Origin: UBA3064 sp023258775
Lineage (GTDB): Bacteria > Pseudomonadota > Gammaproteobacteria > Burkholderiales > Burkholderiaceae_E
Direction: 5' to 3'
Assembly (NCBI GenBank): GCA_044355655.1
Contig: JBIKXS010000015.1
Location: 3,660-67,659, forward strand
Length of the DNA stretch: 64,000 bases
Position 1 is the first letter of the stretch, and every line of letters begins with the position of its first letter. Under the pieces are notes generated by a model. The model saw nothing but the letters and a program-made list of their open reading frames with translations. It searched no databases and was not told where the DNA came from. A program made the translations under genes and the position numbers. Of this stretch, positions 61,145 to 64,000 are shown piece by piece.

Positions 61145-61815
61145 TCCTTCGGACGGTAAAGCACGAGAAGCTTCCCAATGGATTGCACAGCGGCACAGCG
61201 CAGCGCTTCGCAAAGGGCCTCAAGGATGGCCTGGCGAGTCTCTCGATCGTCGCCTGCAACCCGTACCTTGATCAGCTCATGCGCCCGAAGCGATCGGTCG
61301 GTTTCGCGGATCACAGCTTCGCTTAGCCCCTCCTGCCCAATCATCACGACCGGGTTGAGGTGATGAGCAGCAGCCTTGAGCGATTTGCGCTCGGATGCGC
61401 TGAGAATCAGGGCAACACCGGGACCATCGCCGTCGAGTTGCCTGTCGATCAAAAGTGCGTTGCGGGCACGGCCCTGCGGCGTTTCGGCCTGATTGCCCAG
61501 TGTTTTTTTCCTGATGCCGCTCGATTTGCTGCCTGTGCTTGTCCCAGCCTTAGCGGCTTGCTTGCCCTCCGCACGGCGGGCTGTTTTGCTTGCGGGTTTG
61601 CTCGCTGCTTTGCTTCCGAGTTTGCTTGTAGGTTTGCTGCCAGTAAGCCGTTTGGCAGGTGCTCGGGTGCTGTCAGCCTCCCTGCGCGTGCTTTTGGCCT
61701 CACTATTCGAGCGTGATTCAGTGCTTCGAGACGCAGTACTTCGCAGCGCAGTACTTCGCGACGACGTGCTGCGTGGGGAAGCGCGTTTGGTACCTGATGG
61801 TGTTCGTTGATTCAT
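61135..61815 (-). CDS. yhbY: YhbY/CRM-domain ribosome-associated RNA-binding protein with long basic N-terminus
   Basis: The C-terminal 95 residues are a single CRM domain, LSASERKSLKAAAHHLNPVV, GQEGLSEAVIRETDRSL, HELIKVRVAGDD and LVLYRP, as in E. coli YhbY, a 50S-precursor-associated protein of about 97 residues. Here about 125 residues precede it: a basic, Ser/Arg/Thr/Lys/Ala-rich, probably disordered tail with RSTxx repeats and a run of SKxxSK. Start ATG 61815. Divergent from the decarboxylase gene by 17 bp, so both promoters overlap. Confidence 0.88.
   Translation of the reverse strand: MNQRTPSGTKRASPRSTSSRSTALRSTASRSTESRSNSEAKSTRREADSTRAPAKRLTGSKPTSKLGSKAASKPASKTARRAEGKQAAKAGTSTGSKSSGIRKKTLGNQAETPQGRARNALLIDRQLDGDGPGVALILSASERKSLKAAAHHLNPVVMIGQEGLSEAVIRETDRSLRAHELIKVRVAGDDRETRQAILEALCEALRCAAVQSIGKLLVLYRPKDYS
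61721..61780 (-). repeat. 15-bp tandem repeat in the yhbY N-terminal region
   Basis: Plus-strand units start at 61721, 61736, 61751 and 61766 (GTGCTTCGAGACGCA, GTACTTCGCAGCGCA, GTACTTCGCGACGAC and a diverged fourth). They code the RST-containing pentapeptides of the basic tail. Unit length is a multiple of three. Confidence 0.88.
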
Positions 61816-61832
61816 AAGGCGATTGTAAAGCG

Positions 61833-62774
61833 ATGCAAAAGATCTTAGTGACAGGCGGTGCAGGCTTTTTGGGCTCACATCTATGTGATCGCCTGATTGA
61901 GCGTGGTCATGATGTGCTCTGTGTTGACAATTACTTCACGGGCAGCAAGGCAAATATCAAGCATTTGCTCGATCATCCGCACTTTGAATTGATGCGACAT
62001 GACGTGACCTTTCCGCTTTATGTGGAGGTCGACCGAATTTTTAACCTGGCCTGCCCTGCGTCACCGATTCATTATCAGCACGATCCCGTCCAAACCACCA
62101 AAACAAGCGTGCATGGTGCGATTAACATGTTGGGGCTAGCCAAGCGGGTCAAGGCGCGCATTTTGCAAGCATCGACGAGCGAGGTCTACGGCGATCCGGA
62201 GGTTCATCCTCAGCCCGAGTCCTACTGGGGAAAGGTTAATCCGATCGGCGTCCGAAGCTGCTATGACGAGGGCAAGCGCTGCGCCGAAACCCTATTTTTC
62301 GATTACTGGCGCCAGCACCAGTTACAAATCAAAGTGGTCCGCATTTTCAACACTTACGGACCAAGAATGCACCCAAATGACGGCCGGGTTGTGAGCAACT
62401 TTATCGTTCAGGCGATTAAGGGCGAAGACATCACCATGTTTGGTGACGGTAGCCAGACCCGAAGCTTTTGTTTTGTGGATGACTTAATCGAAGTCATGCT
62501 CCGGATGATGGATTCGCCTGCCGGCTTTGTTGGGCCGGTCAACATCGGCAACCCCGGCGAATTCACCATGCTCGAACTTGCTGAGATGGTCTTGCGCCTG
62601 ACGGGTTCACGCAGCAAGATCAGCTTCAAGCCGCTGCCTTCCGATGACCCTAAACAGCGCCGTCCTGATATTTCGCTTGCCAAACAAGCGCTTGATTGGG
62701 AGCCGAAGGTCTCTCTTGAGGAGGGGCTCGAGAAAACAATCGCCTACTTCAGACATTTGCTCGCAGCGTCCTGA
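61833..62774 (+). CDS. UDP-glucuronate decarboxylase (UDP-xylose synthase) type SDR
   Basis: Extended short-chain dehydrogenase, 313 residues. It has the NAD motif VTGGAGFLGSHL, NLACPASPIHYQHDPVQTTK, the catalytic Ser/Thr in ASTSEVYGDPEVHPQ, and Tyr-Lys in RSCYDEGKRCAE. This RSxYDEGKR form with NPIG before it marks UDP-glucuronate decarboxylases, which make UDP-xylose for surface glycans. It stands where yhbY normally neighbours rlmE, so it is an insertion in a conserved block. Same strand as rlmE and ftsH. Confidence 0.9.
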   Translation: MQKILVTGGAGFLGSHLCDRLIERGHDVLCVDNYFTGSKANIKHLLDHPHFELMRHDVTFPLYVEVDRIFNLACPASPIHYQHDPVQTTKTSVHGAINMLGLAKRVKARILQASTSEVYGDPEVHPQPESYWGKVNPIGVRSCYDEGKRCAETLFFDYWRQHQLQIKVVRIFNTYGPRMHPNDGRVVSNFIVQAIKGEDITMFGDGSQTRSFCFVDDLIEVMLRMMDSPAGFVGPVNIGNPGEFTMLELAEMVLRLTGSRSKISFKPLPSDDPKQRRPDISLAKQALDWEPKVSLEEGLEKTIAYFRHLLAAS

Positions 62775-62776
62775 AC

Positions 62777-62833
62777 TTATACAGAGTTTTGGAACTTTAG
62801 GTTTTCAACATAATTTACTTAAACTCTGTATAA
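62777..62833. repeat. 13-bp perfect inverted repeat in the rlmE leader
   Basis: TTATACAGAGTTT at 62777-62789 and AAACTCTGTATAA at 62821-62833 are exact reverse complements, separated by 31 bp of AT-rich sequence. The element starts 2 bp after the decarboxylase stop and ends 2 bp before the rlmE ATG. It could be a hairpin in the mRNA, an operator or the trace of a small mobile element; nothing decides between these. Confidence 0.85.
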
Positions 62834-62835
62834 CT

Positions 62836-63486
62836 ATGCCTGCTGGCAAAAAGCATCGCTTTAACCAAAACTGGATGCATCGGCATCTCAACGATCCCTA
62901 TGTCCGAAAAGCCCAACAAAAAGGCTATCGGTCTCGAGCTGCCTTCAAGCTTGCCGAAATCGACGATCAGGATAAATTGATCAAGCCCGGCATGTGTATT
63001 GTTGAATTAGGTGCGGCACCTGGCTCTTGGACGCAGGTTGTGCGTGAGCGGCTCGGCTTTGAGAGCCAGGCCCTACGCGGCAAGCTCATCACGCTCGATA
63101 TGTTGGCGATGGAGCCGCTCGATGGTGTGACAAGCCTTATCGGCGATTTTCGAGAGGAGGCAACCCTGCGAGTCCTCCAGGACGTCTTGCCCGATGGCGG
63201 ATGTGATCTTGTGATTTCGGATATGGCACCCAACTTAAGCGGTGTGGCCTCAGCAGATACTGCTCGTATGGGTGATTTGATTGAGCTCGCACTTGAGTTT
63301 TCTGCCGTTCACCTAAAACCCGGTGGTTGTCTTTTAGTCAAATGCTTTCAAGGCAGCGGCTTTAGCCAATGGGTTGAGTCCTACAAGCGCGAGTTTCGGC
63401 AGGTTTTCATTAGAAAGCCCAAGGCGAGCCGGGAAGAGTCTGCGGAGACATATTTGTTGGGCAAAGGTTTGTTGCCTAGGGCTTAA
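62836..63486 (+). CDS. rlmE: 23S rRNA (uridine-2'-O) methyltransferase (RlmE/FtsJ)
   Basis: Methylates U2552 of 23S rRNA. 216 residues from ATG 62836. The SAM motif is VELGAAPGSWTQVV; the K-D-K-E tetrad is visible as Lys38 (SRAAFKLAE), Asp in ISDMAPNLSG, Lys in LLVKCFQG and Glu in ESAETYLLG. The frame upstream lies inside the decarboxylase gene. No Shine-Dalgarno is seen: an inverted repeat ends 2 bp before the ATG. ftsH follows. Confidence 0.96.
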   Translation: MPAGKKHRFNQNWMHRHLNDPYVRKAQQKGYRSRAAFKLAEIDDQDKLIKPGMCIVELGAAPGSWTQVVRERLGFESQALRGKLITLDMLAMEPLDGVTSLIGDFREEATLRVLQDVLPDGGCDLVISDMAPNLSGVASADTARMGDLIELALEFSAVHLKPGGCLLVKCFQGSGFSQWVESYKREFRQVFIRKPKASREESAETYLLGKGLLPRA

Positions 63487-63573
63487 GAAACATGAATATC
63501 CCCTTGCGGACCCTTCAGTGGCGAAGGTCATCAAGATTACGTACACTGGGCGTTCCAGGAAGGAGTAAATCGA

Positions 63574-64000
63574 TTGAATAACGTCTTCTCCAAAGCCGCC
63601 ATTTGGCTGGTCATCGCGCTGGTCTTGTTTACGGTTTTCAAGCAATTTGATAACCGGAGCACAAGTTCAGGTAATTCAGTGCCTTACTCGGAATTTCTCG
63701 ACGACGTGAGAAATGGCCGAATTAAGAGCGTTGTGATTAGCGACACTACCGGGACGGCCGACATTAGCGCAGTCACTGTCGATGACCGTCGGATCCGTAC
63801 AACAGGCACTTATCTTGATCGTGGCCTCGTTGGTGATTTGGTGACTTACGGCGTGAAATTCGATGTGAAACCTCGCGAAGAACAATCATTTTTAATGAGC
63901 GTGTTCGTGTCCTGGTTCCCGATGCTTTTGCTCATCGGTGTTTGGGTCTTTTTCATGCGCCAAATGCAGGGCGGTGGTAAGGGCGGCGCCTTTTCCTTCG
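63574..64000 (+). CDS. ftsH: ATP-dependent zinc metalloprotease FtsH, 5' part
   Basis: The reading frame opens with TTG 63574 preceded by AGGAAGGAG eight bases upstream and runs off the window after 142 codons. It starts NNVFSKAAIWLVIALVLFTVF (first membrane helix is within this stretch), has VPYSEFLDDVRNGRIKSVVI and ends with the second helix and the MQGGGKGGAFSF before the AAA domain. rlmE-ftsH is a conserved pair. Membrane-bound AAA protease that controls LpxC and sigma-32 in other bacteria. Confidence 0.96.
   Translation, partial: MNNVFSKAAIWLVIALVLFTVFKQFDNRSTSSGNSVPYSEFLDDVRNGRIKSVVISDTTGTADISAVTVDDRRIRTTGTYLDRGLVGDLVTYGVKFDVKPREEQSFLMSVFVSWFPMLLLIGVWVFFMRQMQGGGKGGAFSF

Noticed and set aside
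62777..62833. LexA box
   Set aside because: The arms read ACAG then CTGT outward, the reverse of the LexA CTGT-N8-ACAG order, and are 31 bp apart.

Overview
The window reads as a chromosomal segment of a betaproteobacterium of the order Burkholderiales, most likely Alcaligenaceae-like, though the family is a guess. The reasons are gene neighbourhoods: thrB next to polA, exbB-exbD-lpxK-trm112-kdsB-adk, ffs-dnaX-ybaB-recR, carA-carB-greA with yhbY-rlmE-ftsH, a DUF3579 gene beside argD-argF, FolE2 in place of FolE, and EF-P carrying Arg32 next to its rhamnosyltransferase EarP. There is no rRNA, tRNA, insertion sequence, prophage or CRISPR array. Coding density is high, genes overlap often, and TTG and GTG starts are frequent.

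Layout. 1-7.3 kb: homoserine kinase (cut by the window edge), DNA polymerase I, an exported dienelactone hydrolase-like protein, a ZIP metal transporter, mercaptopyruvate sulfurtransferase and a Rieske oxygenase. 7.4-11.5 kb: xseB-ispA-dxs-folE2 (isoprenoid precursors and folate). 11.5-16 kb: YajQ, an acetyltransferase, an orphan OmpR-type response regulator divergent from an unusual ECF sigma factor, and an aldo/keto reductase. 16-21 kb: argF-argD, DUF3579, efp, earP, KTSC protein. 21-27 kb: an accessory catabolic or uptake block (amidase, short-chain dehydrogenase, NitT/TauT-type ABC transporter, HCCA-isomerase-like protein). 27-36 kb: H+-pyrophosphatase, adk, kdsB, trm112, lpxK, exbD, exbB, xseA, DUF192. 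36-42 kb: a small secreted Lys-rich peptide, csp, clpS-clpA, a cytochrome c with a flavocytochrome-c sulfide dehydrogenase, and transaldolase. 42-52 kb: dut, coaBC, lspA, ileS, ribF, purN, rsmB, a fatty acid desaturase and a small phosphatase-like protein. 52-64 kb: rpmG-rpmB, trxA, the 4.5S SRP RNA, dnaX-ybaB-recR, carA-carB-greA, yhbY, UDP-glucuronate decarboxylase, rlmE and the 5' part of ftsH.

The most distinctive feature is the repeat biology. Short tandem arrays (18, 19, 29 and 36 bp units) sit at or just past stop codons, and in-frame short-period repeats build low-complexity segments inside housekeeping proteins: an Asp/Thr stretch in the ECF sigma factor, a Pro-Thr insert in EarP, a basic tail on YhbY, a TAEPx linker in DnaX and a His-rich head on the phosphatase-like protein. 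Other proteins (H+-PPase, Trm112, ExbD) carry lineage-looking low-complexity tails or inserts. No complete undescribed system is evident. The best candidates for new biology are the sigma factor with its very long acidic N-terminus beside an orphan response regulator, and the repeat habit itself.
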